A stretch of DNA of 64,000 nucleotides. Source: Fodinibius sediminis (lineage in GTDB: Bacteria; Bacteroidota; Rhodothermia; Balneolales; Balneolaceae). Location: NCBI RefSeq assembly GCF_900182555.1, contig NZ_FXTH01000015.1, positions 1 through 64,000 on the forward strand. Reading direction: 5' to 3'. Below are positions 35,089 to 44,729 of the stretch, one piece after another (the stretch's first letter is position 1; every line of letters begins with the position of its first letter). The notes beneath the pieces are model-generated. The model was given only the letters and a program-made list of their open reading frames with translations, did no database searches and had not been told where the DNA came from. A program made the position numbers and the translations under genes.

Positions 35089-35907
35089 ATGAAAGTTTTA
35101 TACGCTGCAGCTGAGATCTCTCCCTTTGCCCGAATGACGCATACAGCAGATCTGCTGCGTTTTTTACCGGCATCATTACAGGATAAGGGGTATGAAATTC
35201 GTATTCTGTTACCAAAATACGGTACCATTAACGATCGTAGAAACCGGCTGCATGAAGTAATTCGGCTCTCCGGCATTGAAGTTGAGGTGGGTGACAAGAT
35301 TGAAAGCATGCGCATCAAGGTGGCAAGCATTCCGAACGCCAAGCTGCAGGTTTATTTCTTGGATAACGACACCTATTTCGAGCGGAAGGCGATGTTTATG
35401 AATCCTGACAATGGCGAGCATTACGACGACAATGATGAGCGCATCGTCTTTTACAGCAAAGGCGTCCTGGAAACTGTGAAGAAGCTGGGGTGGAAGCCCG
35501 ATATTATTCATTGCCACGACTGGCCGGCGGGACTCATTCCATTGCTGGTCAAAGAAAAATATAATGATCTGGATCTTTTCAAGGATACACAGCTTATATA
35601 TAATATCCATCATCCGGAGAATAATGGTGTATTTAATAAAAAGCTGCTCGACCTTATTGGGTTGCCGGATTCTTTTAACAAGGACAATCTTGTTGAGGGT
35701 GACAACGTTGACCTTCGCACCCTTGGTCTGAAATACAGCGATCACGTGGTCACCGGAAACCATCTGACCGATCAGCTGGATGATCTTTTTGCGAAGCTCA
35801 ATATTACGCCAAAGAAAATTCAGGGTTCCCCGGAGAATGTATCCGACAAGTTCGCACGGTACTACGATGAGATAGCCGGGACTGAGGAAGAAACTGAAGA
35901 ATCCTAA
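35089..35907 (+). CDS. Glycogen/starch synthase N-terminal-domain protein (GT5, half-length)
   Basis: 272 residues. The sequence begins KVLYAAAEISPFARMTHTAD, the ADP-glucose GT5 start, except that the catalytic KxGGL loop is replaced (MTHTADL). It continues DIIHCHDWPAGLIPLLVKEK and IYNIHHPENNGVF and ends with SDHVVTGNHLTDQ. A complete GlgA is about 470-500 residues with a second Rossmann domain holding the nucleotide-sugar site; that half is absent and no remnant follows. Half-length forms of this type occur in Bacteroidota-related genomes beside DUF4270 genes, so this is likely a stable, possibly non-catalytic protein, not a recent truncation. The tail is acidic. Confidence 0.8.
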   Translation: MKVLYAAAEISPFARMTHTADLLRFLPASLQDKGYEIRILLPKYGTINDRRNRLHEVIRLSGIEVEVGDKIESMRIKVASIPNAKLQVYFLDNDTYFERKAMFMNPDNGEHYDDNDERIVFYSKGVLETVKKLGWKPDIIHCHDWPAGLIPLLVKEKYNDLDLFKDTQLIYNIHHPENNGVFNKKLLDLIGLPDSFNKDNLVEGDNVDLRTLGLKYSDHVVTGNHLTDQLDDLFAKLNITPKKIQGSPENVSDKFARYYDEIAGTEEETEES

Positions 35908-35943
35908 TAAAATTATTAGAGTAGCATTTTGTTGCAAAAGATA

Positions 35944-37146
35944 ATGAGCAGCACCCTTCGAAGTGCCGAAATAGTTCCTTTTCTAGTTGTTTTCGGCATG
36001 GCAGTAGCTCTGGCAAGTTGTGAAAGTCCCGGTTCGGTTGGTAGTGGATTGAGTGACTCCAAGGCCCAGGTTCAGGTTGTCCGTGATACGATTGAGGTGG
36101 TCGATACGACCGGCTTTAATTCGTTTTCGGGGCGTTATGCCTACTTTTCGGCCGGGGGCTTCAGTGATCCGCTATTTGGAGATCTGGCAGCCACGGGCCT
36201 TGTAAAACCATCTCTGCCCTCTCCGGATGACAGCCTCGAGGAGAATGCCACCATGAAGATGCGTATCATTTTTGACTCGCAGAATGTCTACGGGGATACA
36301 CTGGCTAACCAGAGCTTCGAGATTTATCGAATTACGGAATACTGGCGCGACAAGGCCATTAAGTTGAAGGATAATCTGACCCTTGATGAGAGCCAGTCGC
36401 TGGCTACGTTCACGGTGGAACAGGAGGATTCCCTGGATGTGCCGCTGGATCCTGCCTGGGTAAGCAATTATTATCGCAAGTATGCGGAGTCCGATGATGC
36501 CAATGCGGATTCAGTCTATGCCAACGAAGTGCACGGCCTGGCACTGGTTCCAACCGGAAGTAATAAAATTATTCCTCTCGATGCACAGTCCACCCGGTTT
36601 GTGATAGAAAACCCGGAAACGGACACTTTTCAGGTGGCCAGCAGCCAGTGGGCGTATCAGCTCAAGCGGCAGAATGAACCGGCGACTGCCGAGGGAAAGG
36701 CTGCAGTCTATAATATGCTGGAGCAGATTCTGCACTTCCAGCTGGACATCTCCGATGTCGATATTACGGGACCCAGTATTGCCAAAGCGGAGCTCGTCTT
36801 TCACCAGGATGAGTTGATGATGGAACAATCTGTTTCCGGCTCGGTCAGACGCGCCCGGTCGCGTTCAGCCCAGCTGCACTTTGTAAGTCCGGAACAGACA
36901 CCGGATAACCTTATAGCCGGCACGCCCGTCTCTACAGGCATCTATTCGGAGGAGGACCAGGCTTTTCATTTTAATGTGACAGCTTTTATGCAAAATGCCT
37001 TCATCAACGGATTTCCGGAGAATCGGAAATTTTATCTGATGCTGCCCGCTGATGGTGCAGTAAGGGCAAGCCTGTTGACGATTGATCCGGACAGTATTAA
37101 TGCTCCAGAACTTGTAATTACCTATTTAAACAACAGCACTGACTAA
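35944..37146 (+). CDS. DUF4270-like lipoprotein
   Basis: 400 residues from ATG 35944; an in-frame TTG lies 5 codons earlier. The lipoprotein signal is FGMAVALASC (Cys about 25). The body is beta-rich with a Tyr/Ser/Asp-heavy composition and ends LVITYLNN. In Bacteroidota a DUF4270 lipoprotein regularly follows the glycogen synthase gene, and the position and look of this protein agree, though I cannot align it. Its function is unknown. The next gene begins 2 bases after its stop. Confidence 0.6.
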   Translation: MSSTLRSAEIVPFLVVFGMAVALASCESPGSVGSGLSDSKAQVQVVRDTIEVVDTTGFNSFSGRYAYFSAGGFSDPLFGDLAATGLVKPSLPSPDDSLEENATMKMRIIFDSQNVYGDTLANQSFEIYRITEYWRDKAIKLKDNLTLDESQSLATFTVEQEDSLDVPLDPAWVSNYYRKYAESDDANADSVYANEVHGLALVPTGSNKIIPLDAQSTRFVIENPETDTFQVASSQWAYQLKRQNEPATAEGKAAVYNMLEQILHFQLDISDVDITGPSIAKAELVFHQDELMMEQSVSGSVRRARSRSAQLHFVSPEQTPDNLIAGTPVSTGIYSEEDQAFHFNVTAFMQNAFINGFPENRKFYLMLPADGAVRASLLTIDPDSINAPELVITYLNNSTD

Positions 37147-37148
37147 CG

Positions 37149-38453
37149 TTGAAAAAACTTCTATTTGTAGCGTTACTTTTATGTTTTTGCAGTACTGCAG
37201 CACTAGCCCAGTCGGAGGACCAGCAGGCTACCAGTGGGTCCGTATATTCTAAATTGGGCATTGGATTCCCGTCGGGCACAGCCAACATTTCGTCCCGGTC
37301 AATGGGGCTAACGGGGGTGTCGTATGATGAAACATCGGTTGCCAGTCTCACAAATCCCGCTCACTGGGGTAATACGGTATATGGACTGGGATATGGCGGT
37401 GTGGGAATCACCTCATATACGGCCAGCGAGGGAAATTCCGAAGCCACGAATGTTAATTTTGGCATGAGTCAATTCCAGCTGCAGCTGCCACTTGTCAGGG
37501 GCAGGTTTGGGATGTCTGCCTCTTTTAGCCCGGTGACACAGTCAAATTTCAGAAATTACCAGGAAAATGTTAAATATGTAGGCGAAGGGGCCGCCCAGGA
37601 TACGCTGCTTTACGGTATTGAAAACCGTGGTAACGGCGGTGCCAACCGGGCGGAACTGGGCTTTGGATGGCGCATTACGCCAAACATATCAGTAGGATAT
37701 GCGGCTTCTGTTGTTTTTGTTTCTCTTGATGATGCCTATACGGGCGTTTTTGCCAATACCGACTACCAGGCCGTCGGCTATACCCTTGAAACCAGCGGCA
37801 GTGGGTTTGGGAATCGGTTTGGAGCCCATATTCGCGTGCCCGGACTGCTGGGGTCGGAAGATCAGCTCGGAATAGGGGCCAGCGTAAATCTCCCTGTTTC
37901 TGTTGATGCAGAACGCAAACAAACCGCTGATATGGGCGTGCGTTCCCTTTCCACAAAGGATGGGGAAAACCTGGGAAGCGGAACCATTACCCTCCCCATG
38001 ACCATCAATGCCGGTTTGAGTTATCATCCGAACAGGTTGACGATGTTTGCAACCGAGGGAACCTATGAGCGGTGGTCGAACTTTGACAACGATTTTAAGC
38101 CCTCGGAGAGTGATTTATTTGTCGATCGCTATAAATTTGGTTTGGGATTCCAATATTTTCCTTACATTACAGGTTCCAACAAGTTTTTATCGCAGTTTAA
38201 GTATCGCATAGGGGGTTCATACGATACAGGGCACTTGCAGATCCAGGGAGAAAAAATCAATACCTTAAAACTTTCTGTAGGACTGGGCATCCTGTCCCCG
38301 GGCTCAAATACGTCTAATTCTTCTATTGATTTAAGCTTTGAATACGGAATTCGTGGAACAAAAAGCACGGATTTGGTCAAAGAACAGATATGGGGTGTGC
38401 GCTTATCCCTGAATCTATCAGAATTAATGTTTTACCGGCCAAAATTGCAGTAG
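37149..38453 (+). CDS. Outer-membrane beta-barrel protein (OmpP1/FadL- or PorV-like)
   Basis: 434 residues from a TTG start at 37149, 2 bases after the DUF4270-like stop (translational coupling). It has a Sec signal (LLCFCSTAALAQ). Alternating aromatic/glycine strands, an N-terminal SRSMGLTGVSYDETSVASLTNPA segment typical of OmpP1/FadL-type or PorV-like barrels, and a C-terminal strand rich in aromatics (SLNLSELMFYRPKLQ) support an outer-membrane barrel. The cargo is unknown. Confidence 0.7.
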   Translation: MKKLLFVALLLCFCSTAALAQSEDQQATSGSVYSKLGIGFPSGTANISSRSMGLTGVSYDETSVASLTNPAHWGNTVYGLGYGGVGITSYTASEGNSEATNVNFGMSQFQLQLPLVRGRFGMSASFSPVTQSNFRNYQENVKYVGEGAAQDTLLYGIENRGNGGANRAELGFGWRITPNISVGYAASVVFVSLDDAYTGVFANTDYQAVGYTLETSGSGFGNRFGAHIRVPGLLGSEDQLGIGASVNLPVSVDAERKQTADMGVRSLSTKDGENLGSGTITLPMTINAGLSYHPNRLTMFATEGTYERWSNFDNDFKPSESDLFVDRYKFGLGFQYFPYITGSNKFLSQFKYRIGGSYDTGHLQIQGEKINTLKLSVGLGILSPGSNTSNSSIDLSFEYGIRGTKSTDLVKEQIWGVRLSLNLSELMFYRPKLQ

Positions 38454-38513
38454 ACAAAATAAATGGTGCGGAAACGAGTTTATAACATGAACCATAGATA
38501 AAAAATACGAGTT

Positions 38514-39836
38514 ATGAAAAAGCTACTTCTTTTATCGGCTTTTATCTTATTCAGCAGTAGCTGGGCTACGGCACAATCTACCCAGGAGCCGCCAAGTGGG
38601 ATGAGTGAGATACAAGCTTATTCTATATTTTACGAAAATTATAAAAATGAGTCCTATGAAGGGGCACTACAGTTCGGCCGGTGGATCTGGAAGGGCATGC
38701 CGGAAACCATCGAGGGGTATCCCAAATTCGATCTGAAGCGTAACCTGCGCCGTCTCATCACAATTTATTCAAAACTCGGTGAGAATGCGACTGACCCGGC
38801 TGTGGCTGAAGCCTATGCGGATACGGCTCTGACCATATTTGACAAGGTTTCCGAGAAATACGGGAGTGACCTGGATGCCTACCAGTGGTCGGTGCGAAAG
38901 GGCCGTTTCTATGAAACTCATGCCGATAATATAGAAGATGCCTCTGCCAAAGCCGCCGCGGAATACAAGAAGGCGTTTGAACAGAAACCCGAGGAGTTTA
39001 CTAAAATGGGTGACGGTTACTATGTGCAGTCCATGCTGCAGAATCTGATTGCACAGGATAAAAAAGATGAGGCGCTGGCCATAATCGAAAAAGCTGAACC
39101 GCATGCCCCCGAAAAGCTCCAGAATTATTTCAGTAATGCACGAAATAAGCTGTTCGATTCTCCGGATGAACGCATCGCTTTTCTGGAGGGAGAGCTGGCG
39201 GATGACCCGGAAAATGAAGAGCTTTTGAAACAGCTTCAGGACATCTATGAGAGCCAGGACATGGTTGCCAAGTTGACCGAGATAAATAAAAAGCTGTACG
39301 AGATTAACCCGAATTACGAAAACAGCCTGGCGCTTGGAGAAAGTGCACAGAGTGATGCCCGCTACAGCGAGGCCATTGAATATTTCAAGGAGGCGCTGGA
39401 CAAGGCTGAAAATGCTGATCAGAAAGCCGCTATCGCCCTGAATATTTCAAGCGCTTATTTAAACAGCGATCAGCTGCAGAGTGCACGGCAGTATGCCCGA
39501 ACGGCGCTGGAGCACGACAGCGACTGGGGGAAACCCTATATCAACATTGCGGATGCCTATTCTCAGGCTGTGAACCAGTGTACCAGCAACCGAAAACTGG
39601 AAGTGGAAGACCGGGTTGTATACTGGCTGGTCCTGGATTATCTGAATAAGGCAAAGAGTGTTGACAGTTCCGTCAGCAGTGAAGCCAATAATAAAATTAA
39701 TGCTTATGCGCCGGTAACACCGACTACCGAGCAGCAGTTTTTCAAAAACTGGAAAGAAGGCCAGCAGATCAGTGTTGATGCTTCTTTGAACTCCTGCTAT
39801 GGTTGGATTGGCGAAAGCACAACCGTTCGCCGATAA
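38514..39836 (+). CDS. Secreted tetratricopeptide-repeat protein
   Basis: 440 residues with a Sec signal (FILFSSSWATAQ). TPR-like helical pairs are seen at about 215-360: AEDDPENEELLKQLQDIYE-type, NPNYENSLALGESAQSDARY, YSEAIEYFKEALDKAENADQ, AALNISSAYLNSDQLQSARQ. Three cysteines fall in the last third, two of them near the end (QCTSN and NSCYGW), possibly a disulfide. It probably works in the periplasm as a protein-interaction scaffold. It is followed by a terminator at 39881. Confidence 0.75.
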   Translation: MKKLLLLSAFILFSSSWATAQSTQEPPSGMSEIQAYSIFYENYKNESYEGALQFGRWIWKGMPETIEGYPKFDLKRNLRRLITIYSKLGENATDPAVAEAYADTALTIFDKVSEKYGSDLDAYQWSVRKGRFYETHADNIEDASAKAAAEYKKAFEQKPEEFTKMGDGYYVQSMLQNLIAQDKKDEALAIIEKAEPHAPEKLQNYFSNARNKLFDSPDERIAFLEGELADDPENEELLKQLQDIYESQDMVAKLTEINKKLYEINPNYENSLALGESAQSDARYSEAIEYFKEALDKAENADQKAAIALNISSAYLNSDQLQSARQYARTALEHDSDWGKPYINIADAYSQAVNQCTSNRKLEVEDRVVYWLVLDYLNKAKSVDSSVSSEANNKINAYAPVTPTTEQQFFKNWKEGQQISVDASLNSCYGWIGESTTVRR

Positions 39837-39880
39837 GTTTTAACTGTTGGCAAAACTTTTTATCTTTACATACTTCAATA

Positions 39881-39914
39881 AATAGTGCAGCGGATGAGCG
39901 CTGCACTATTTATT
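39881..39914 (+). terminator. Rho-independent terminator before rho
   Basis: AATAGTGCAGC (39881-39891) pairs with GCTGCACTATT (39900-39910), an 11-bp perfect stem with an 8-base loop, followed by TATTT. Confidence 0.85.
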
Positions 39915-40015
39915 TCCTCCTTCCAGTTTTTTAATTCAAAAAAAAATCATTTCATGTTCCTGCCGCAGAATGACGGACAGGAATATTAGACTTTAAGCTA
40001 AAATCACCGGATGTA

Positions 40016-41212
40016 ATGGGACGTTCAAGAAATAACAGAAATCGGGGTCGCAATAATAACAAAAATGTATTCGTGCCACGATTTAACGACAATCAACAGG
40101 TAGAAGTGGCAGGCCGATACCGGGGTGTTGTGGAAATCAATGCCAAAGGGTATGGTTTTGCCCGCCAAGTGGACCATGAGTTCAGTTATGAACCCAGTGA
40201 TCCTTTCCTGAAGCCGGATGAGGTAAAGCACCACAATTTACGGCCGGGATTGGTAATTGAAGGGGAATATGAAGAGGATAACCGCGGGCACCGCCATATT
40301 TATTCGATTGAAAAGATCAATGACCGCGACCCGATGGATTGGCAGCGGTCCACGCGTTTCGAACTCCAGACCCCCATCATGCCGGTCGATTACCTGAAAC
40401 TGGGCCAGGAACCCGATAATATTGAGATGCGGGTGCTTGACCTGGTAGCCCCCATAGGAAAGGGACAGCGGGCCCTGATTGTGGCTCCACCACGAACGGG
40501 AAAGACGGTCTTGCTGAAAAAAATAGCCGAATCGGTGACGGCCCATTACCCGGATGTTACCACCGGCGTGCTGCTGGTTGATGAACGCCCGGAAGAGGTC
40601 ACCGACTTCCTTCGGACGACAGATGCCGAAGTATTTGCTTCGTCCAATGACAAATCAACGGAGAGTCATATTCGAATTACGGAACTGGCACTCGGCTATG
40701 TAAAGCGAAAGGCGGAAATGGGGGAAGACGCCGTGCTGCTGGTTGATTCCATCACACGGCTGGGTAGGGCCTATAACAATGCACAGGAAAGCAGTGGGCG
40801 GACCCTGTCAGGCGGGCTTGACATACGCGCGCTTGAAATCCCCAAAAAGATATTCGGATCGGCCCGTAAAATTGAGGGCGGGGGATCACTGACCATTATA
40901 GCCACCTGCCTTGTCGAGACCAACTCCCGCATGGATGATCTCATTTTCGAGGAGTTCAAAGGAACTGGAAATATGGAGCTGGTCCTCGACCGGGAGCTGG
41001 CCAACGATCGCATCTTCCCGGCGATCAACATCAGCGCTTCCGGAACAAGAAATGAGGATAAATTTATCGGCGGCTCCATTGAAGAGCGTAATATGGTGCG
41101 ACGCTACCTGCTGAAAAAGTCACCCAAGGAATCCATGCAGAGTCTGTTGAAGGTATTGAAGAATACCGATAGCAATGAGGAGCTGCTTAATCAGATTGCC
41201 GCAATGGTGTAA
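40016..41212 (+). CDS. rho: Transcription termination factor Rho
   Basis: 398 residues. An Asn/Arg-rich N-terminal tail (RSRNNRNRGRNNNKN) is short compared with the long inserts of many Bacteroidota Rho proteins. A cold-shock-like RNA-binding domain follows (RGVVEINAKGYGFARQ). The RecA-like ATPase has Walker A APPRTGKTVLLK, VLLVDERPEEVTDF, the Q-loop region and GGSLTIIATCLVET. It forms a hexameric RNA translocase that ends transcription. cutC follows 27 bases downstream. Confidence 0.96.
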   Translation: MGRSRNNRNRGRNNNKNVFVPRFNDNQQVEVAGRYRGVVEINAKGYGFARQVDHEFSYEPSDPFLKPDEVKHHNLRPGLVIEGEYEEDNRGHRHIYSIEKINDRDPMDWQRSTRFELQTPIMPVDYLKLGQEPDNIEMRVLDLVAPIGKGQRALIVAPPRTGKTVLLKKIAESVTAHYPDVTTGVLLVDERPEEVTDFLRTTDAEVFASSNDKSTESHIRITELALGYVKRKAEMGEDAVLLVDSITRLGRAYNNAQESSGRTLSGGLDIRALEIPKKIFGSARKIEGGGSLTIIATCLVETNSRMDDLIFEEFKGTGNMELVLDRELANDRIFPAINISASGTRNEDKFIGGSIEERNMVRRYLLKKSPKESMQSLLKVLKNTDSNEELLNQIAAMV

Positions 41213-41239
41213 GGCTAACGATTCAGGAGGGATACACAA

Positions 41240-41989
41240 TTGACTACGGAAGTTGTTGTTTATAATATTGAGTCAGCTCTGAATGCCCAAGAGGGCGGTG
41301 CAGACCGCGTTGAACTGTGTGATAATCCCGGTGGAGGAGGCACAACCCCTTCTTCAGGGACCATAGCTGTTTTGAGCAAGGAACTCAAAATTTCACTCTT
41401 TGTCATGATTCGCCCCCGGGAGGGTGATTTTTGCTATTCGGATCTTGAATTCGAGGCGATGAAACACGACATCCGGCACGCCCGCGAGCTGGGAGCTGAT
41501 GGCGTGGTTTTTGGAATCCTCTCCCCCGATGGCAGCATTGATATCGAACGAAACCGCGAGCTGGCAGCACTGGCCCGTCCCCTGGAGGTCACCTGCCATC
41601 GTGCTTTTGATATGACGAAAGATCCAATGGCAGCCCTGGAAAGCTGTATCGAGGTTGGGTTTGATCGCATTCTCACCTCCGGCCAGCAGGCCCGGGCCCA
41701 GCAGGGCATTCCACTGATAAGCCGACTTGTAGATGAAGCCGGCGGTCGTGTTTCCATAATGGCCGGCTGTGGAGTCAATGAGGAAACCGTGGAGCAGATT
41801 ATGGAGAAGACCGGCGTTGACGAAGTTCATCTTTCAGCGGAGAGCACCCGTGAGAGTAAGATGAAGTTTCGCAATCATGCGATTGCCGGTATGGGAGCGA
41901 CGACGGGCAAAGAATATCTGCTTGACATTGCCAACGCTGCAAGGGTAAAGGAAATTCGCAGCAGGGCACTGTCTGTCTTTAAAGGTTAG
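41240..41989 (+). CDS. cutC: CutC family protein
   Basis: 249 residues. The start is TTG 41240, supported by a full AGGAGG 9 bases upstream. Family motifs: VELCDNPGGGGTTPSSG, VMIRPREGDFCYS (Cys-containing), GADGVVFGIL, EVTCHRAFDM, RILTSGQQARAQQGI, IMAGCGVNEET and EVHLSAE. It is a TIM barrel historically linked to copper tolerance, though its true enzymatic role is unsettled. Probably cotranscribed with rho. Confidence 0.93.
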   Translation: MTTEVVVYNIESALNAQEGGADRVELCDNPGGGGTTPSSGTIAVLSKELKISLFVMIRPREGDFCYSDLEFEAMKHDIRHARELGADGVVFGILSPDGSIDIERNRELAALARPLEVTCHRAFDMTKDPMAALESCIEVGFDRILTSGQQARAQQGIPLISRLVDEAGGRVSIMAGCGVNEETVEQIMEKTGVDEVHLSAESTRESKMKFRNHAIAGMGATTGKEYLLDIANAARVKEIRSRALSVFKG

Positions 41990-42214
41990 GGTTGCATTCC
42001 GGGGCTGTTATGGTCTGATTACCATTCCCCGGTGATGTCTATGCAACAGATCCCTGACGGGTTATCCGCTTTTGTCGGCGATTGATTTGTGGTAACTGGC
42101 AGGTGATAACTCAAAACCCATGACATTATATATCCCAACAGAATAGCGCTGCTGTTGGTTTCGGATCTGCCGGAGGTACCGCGGTGAGCTTATCAAGGGC
42201 ATGAAGGTGCCGGG

Positions 42215-42541
42215 TTAATAGACAGGCAGGGAGGGGTCGATCTCCTTGGCCCACTGATTGATGCCGCCCTGCAGGTTTTTAACGTCTGAGAATCCTTTCT
42301 CTTCGAGAAGCTGACACGCCTGGGCACTGCGCGATCCGCTCCTGCACAGGCATACGACTTCCTGGTCTTTTTGAGACTCAATTTCATCCAGCCGGCCGGC
42401 CAGTTCACCAACAGGGATGAGCGTGGCATTGCTGTAGTCTATTTTGGACTGGTACTGTTCAAAAGGTTCACGAACATCCAGCAGGAAAACTTCGTTATTG
42501 TCAATCTTTTTTTTCAGCTCCTGAACGGTGATCTCTTTCAT
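42215..42541 (-). CDS. Single-domain rhodanese
   Basis: 108 residues. It has LDVREPFEQ (CH2-type start) and the active-site loop CRSGSRS with catalytic C66, then NLQGGINQWAKEI. It moves sulfane sulfur between donors and thiols, or simply acts as a sulfur-carrier module. It is the last gene of the minus-strand block headed by purS. The 225 bases between it and cutC contain a CCGGGG/CCCCGG inverted repeat near 41999-42042 but no T-run. Confidence 0.9.
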   Translation of the reverse strand: MKEITVQELKKKIDNNEVFLLDVREPFEQYQSKIDYSNATLIPVGELAGRLDEIESQKDQEVVCLCRSGSRSAQACQLLEEKGFSDVKNLQGGINQWAKEIDPSLPVY

Positions 42542-42609
42542 GGATGAGATAATTTTGGGTTAGGGGAATAAAAATAATCGTTTCTTGCGGCTGTATCTGT
42601 TCGAAGGCG

Positions 42610-43377
42610 TTAGCCGTTTTCTTCCGTATTGTAGCGATCCAGGCGAAACTGGCTGCCCAGGTAAAGCCGGCGGGCTTCCTCGTCTTCAGCCAGCTGATCG
42701 GCCGAACCTTCTTTGAGAATGTTTCCCTCGAACATAAGGTAGGCCCGGTCGGTAATGGCGAGCGTCTCATGGACGTTGTGGTCGGTGATGAATATGCCAA
42801 TATTGCGGTGGCGAAGCTGGGCTACAATCTCCTGAATATCTTCCACTGCTATAGGGTCCACGCCGGCAAAGGGCTCGTCAAGCAGTATGAAATTGGGATC
42901 CGTAACCAGTGCGCGGGCAATCTCTGTGCGTCGGCGCTCGCCGCCGGAAAGGCTGTATCCTTTGTTGTTGACGACCTTCTGAAGTCCGAATTCTTCAATG
43001 AGCTGGTCAGTGCGATTCTGTACTTCGGTATCGCCCAGATCAAAGAATTGCAGAATGGATTCCAGGTTTTCGCGTACCGTGAGATTTCGAAACACACTGG
43101 CCTCTTGCGAAAGATAGCCGATACCCAGTCGCGCCCGCTTGTACATGGGCATGCTGGTTAGGTTCTGGTCGTCCAGGAAAATCTGACCGCTTTTGGGGGT
43201 CACAAGCCCCACAAACATGTAAAAAGTGGTGGTTTTTCCCGCGCCGTTGGGCCCGAGGAGGCCCACAATCTCACCCTGGGTAACATTGATGGATACATCC
43301 GAAACAACCGTTCGCCGCTTATAACTTTTCGTCAGTCCCTTGCTGTAGAGCGTCTTTTTGTTGGGTTGTTCCGTCAT
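42610..43377 (-). CDS. lptB: LPS export ABC transporter ATPase LptB
   Basis: 255 residues. It has Walker [10 protein letters not shown] (about 42-50), Q-loop [14 protein letters not shown], signature [17 protein letters not shown], Walker [14 protein letters not shown] and the H-loop [10 protein letters not shown]. The [11 protein letters not shown] and [10 protein letters not shown] variants are characteristic of LptB. It powers transport of lipopolysaccharide from the inner membrane by the LptBFGC complex; the other Lpt genes are not in the window. It confirms a Gram-negative envelope. Confidence 0.94.
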   Translation of the reverse strand: MTEQPNKKTLYSKGLTKSYKRRTVVSDVSINVTQGEIVGLLGPNGAGKTTTFYMFVGLVTPKSGQIFLDDQNLTSMPMYKRARLGIGYLSQEASVFRNLTVRENLESILQFFDLGDTEVQNRTDQLIEEFGLQKVVNNKGYSLSGGERRRTEIARALVTDPNFILLDEPFAGVDPIAVEDIQEIVAQLRHRNIGIFITDHNVHETLAITDRAYLMFEGNILKEGSADQLAEDEEARRLYLGSQFRLDRYNTEENG

Positions 43378-43393
43378 GAGAAGACGTTATTTC

Positions 43394-44095
43394 TTAAACC
43401 GCGGCAAGTTCGTTCAGGACCGATTCAAAAATGCGTTTTCCGTCATCAGAGCCGAGGATGCTTTCAACCGCACGTTCGGGATGGGGCATCATGCCCAGGA
43501 CGTTGCGTTTTTCGTTGCAGATGCCTGCTATATTGTCGACCGAGCCGTTAAAATTGGCTTCCTGCGTAGTTTCGCCCCGGCTGTTGCAGTAGCGAAAGAC
43601 AATTTGATCGTTATCCTGTAATTTTTTCAGCTGATCCTCGTCCGTCACATAGTTACCTTCGCCGTGGGCGACGGGCAGCTGAAGCACCTCTCCCTTGTCA
43701 ATCGTTCGCGTAAAGAGGGTGTCCGATGTTTCGCACCGGAGGTGGGTCTGCTTGCAGACGAAGCGAAGTTGCTCGTTATGAAGCATGGCGCCGGGCAGCA
43801 GTCCGGCCTCCAGCAGGATCTGGAAGCCGTTGCAGATACCCAGTACGGGTCCTCCTTTTCGGGCGAAATCAATAACCGACTGCATAATGGGAGAGAAGCG
43901 GGCAATAGCCCCCGAGCGCAGGTAGTCGCCGTAAGAAAATCCGCCGGGCACAAGAAGAAAGTCAATATCCGACAGGTCAGTATCTTTATGCCAGAGAAAC
44001 TGGGCCTTGGCATTCATAACATGCGCCAGTGCATGGTAGGCGTCATGATCGCAGTTCGAACCGGGAAAAACAATTACTCCAAAGTTAGCAGACAC
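43394..44095 (-). CDS. purQ: Phosphoribosylformylglycinamidine synthase subunit PurQ (glutaminase)
   Basis: 233 residues from GTG 44095, chosen because AAAGGAT stands about 8 bases upstream and the family begins here ([19 protein letters not shown]). A class I glutamine amidotransferase: nucleophile Cys in [11 protein letters not shown], and His-Glu in [10 protein letters not shown]. It releases ammonia for FGAR amidation together with PurS (44443-44691) and PurL (not in the window). Its start lies 4 bases from the clpS stop. Confidence 0.94.
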   Translation of the reverse strand: MSANFGVIVFPGSNCDHDAYHALAHVMNAKAQFLWHKDTDLSDIDFLLVPGGFSYGDYLRSGAIARFSPIMQSVIDFARKGGPVLGICNGFQILLEAGLLPGAMLHNEQLRFVCKQTHLRCETSDTLFTRTIDKGEVLQLPVAHGEGNYVTDEDQLKKLQDNDQIVFRYCNSRGETTQEANFNGSVDNIAGICNEKRNVLGMMPHPERAVESILGSDDGKRIFESVLNELAAV

Positions 44096-44099
44096 GGGT

Positions 44100-44432
44100 T
44101 TATCCTTTAATTTCGGTGATGAGTTGAATTTCTTTGAGCACGCCATTGACTTCGAAGCATTCTTCAAAGCTGCCTTCGAAGACTTCGGCCTTGCCCTCGT
44201 TATGTACTTTATAGGTTAGTTCTTCGGCATGAGACCGATTGCATCCCAATGCTTTTTTGAGTTGACCGATGACTTCTTCGAACGTGTGAACATCGTCGTC
44301 ATAGAGTATAACTCGCCAGGGACTCTTTTCTTGTTCATCTTCCTGTTCTTTTTCAAGAACATCGACGTCAATGCCGGGTGTTTCCTGTTGGCTAGGTTCA
44401 GATCCCCAAACGTTCGCAAGCGGATCACTCAT
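44100..44432 (-). CDS. clpS: ATP-dependent Clp protease adaptor ClpS
   Basis: 110 residues from ATG 44432; longer readings add a non-homologous N-terminus. The ClpS core is [20 protein letters not shown], then a helix with the AL.C turn and [19 protein letters not shown]. It delivers N-degron substrates to ClpAP. The core starts after an acidic, disordered N-terminus. It lies between purS and purQ, which is unusual. Confidence 0.92.
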   Translation of the reverse strand: MSDPLANVWGSEPSQQETPGIDVDVLEKEQEDEQEKSPWRVILYDDDVHTFEEVIGQLKKALGCNRSHAEELTYKVHNEGKAEVFEGSFEECFEVNGVLKEIQLITEIKG

Positions 44433-44442
44433 AGCAAAAAAA

Positions 44443-44691
44443 TTAATTTTCGTGAATGGTGATCTCAAAATCCTCCATAACCTCATTAGCCAGCAGTTTT
44501 GTGCAGGCAGTCTCGGCAATATCAAAAGCAGCGTCCTTGCTATCGGCATCGATGTTTAACTCTATGAGCTTGCCAATACGGACGTTTTTGATGTCAGACA
44601 GCCCCAGGTTGGTTAATGCATGGTGTGCTGCTTTGCCTTGTGGATCTAATATGGATTTTCGTAATGTAACGTTGACTGTAGCCTTGTACAT
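44443..44691 (-). CDS. purS: Phosphoribosylformylglycinamidine synthase subunit PurS
   Basis: 82 residues, the full family length. It starts YKATVNVTLRKSILDPQGKA and carries HHALTNLGLSDIKNVRIGKL, ending MEDFEITIHEN. It bridges PurQ and PurL and helps channel ammonia. First gene of the purS-clpS-purQ-lptB-rhodanese block, 38 bases after miaA. Confidence 0.94.
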   Translation of the reverse strand: MYKATVNVTLRKSILDPQGKAAHHALTNLGLSDIKNVRIGKLIELNIDADSKDAAFDIAETACTKLLANEVMEDFEITIHEN

Positions 44692-44729
44692 CAGTATAAA
44701 AAGTTGTGCAAGTTTAAATGAGGGTAAAG

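Noticed and set aside
41999-42042. Terminator after cutC (CCGGGG ... CCCCGG)
   Set aside because: The loop is over 30 bases and no T-run follows.
44096-44167. Longer PurQ start
   Set aside because: The extra residues overlap clpS and lack similarity; GTG 44095 has a good AAAGGA site.
44433-44549. Longer ClpS start
   Set aside because: The added residues are not ClpS-like and would run into purS; ATG 44432 gives the family length.
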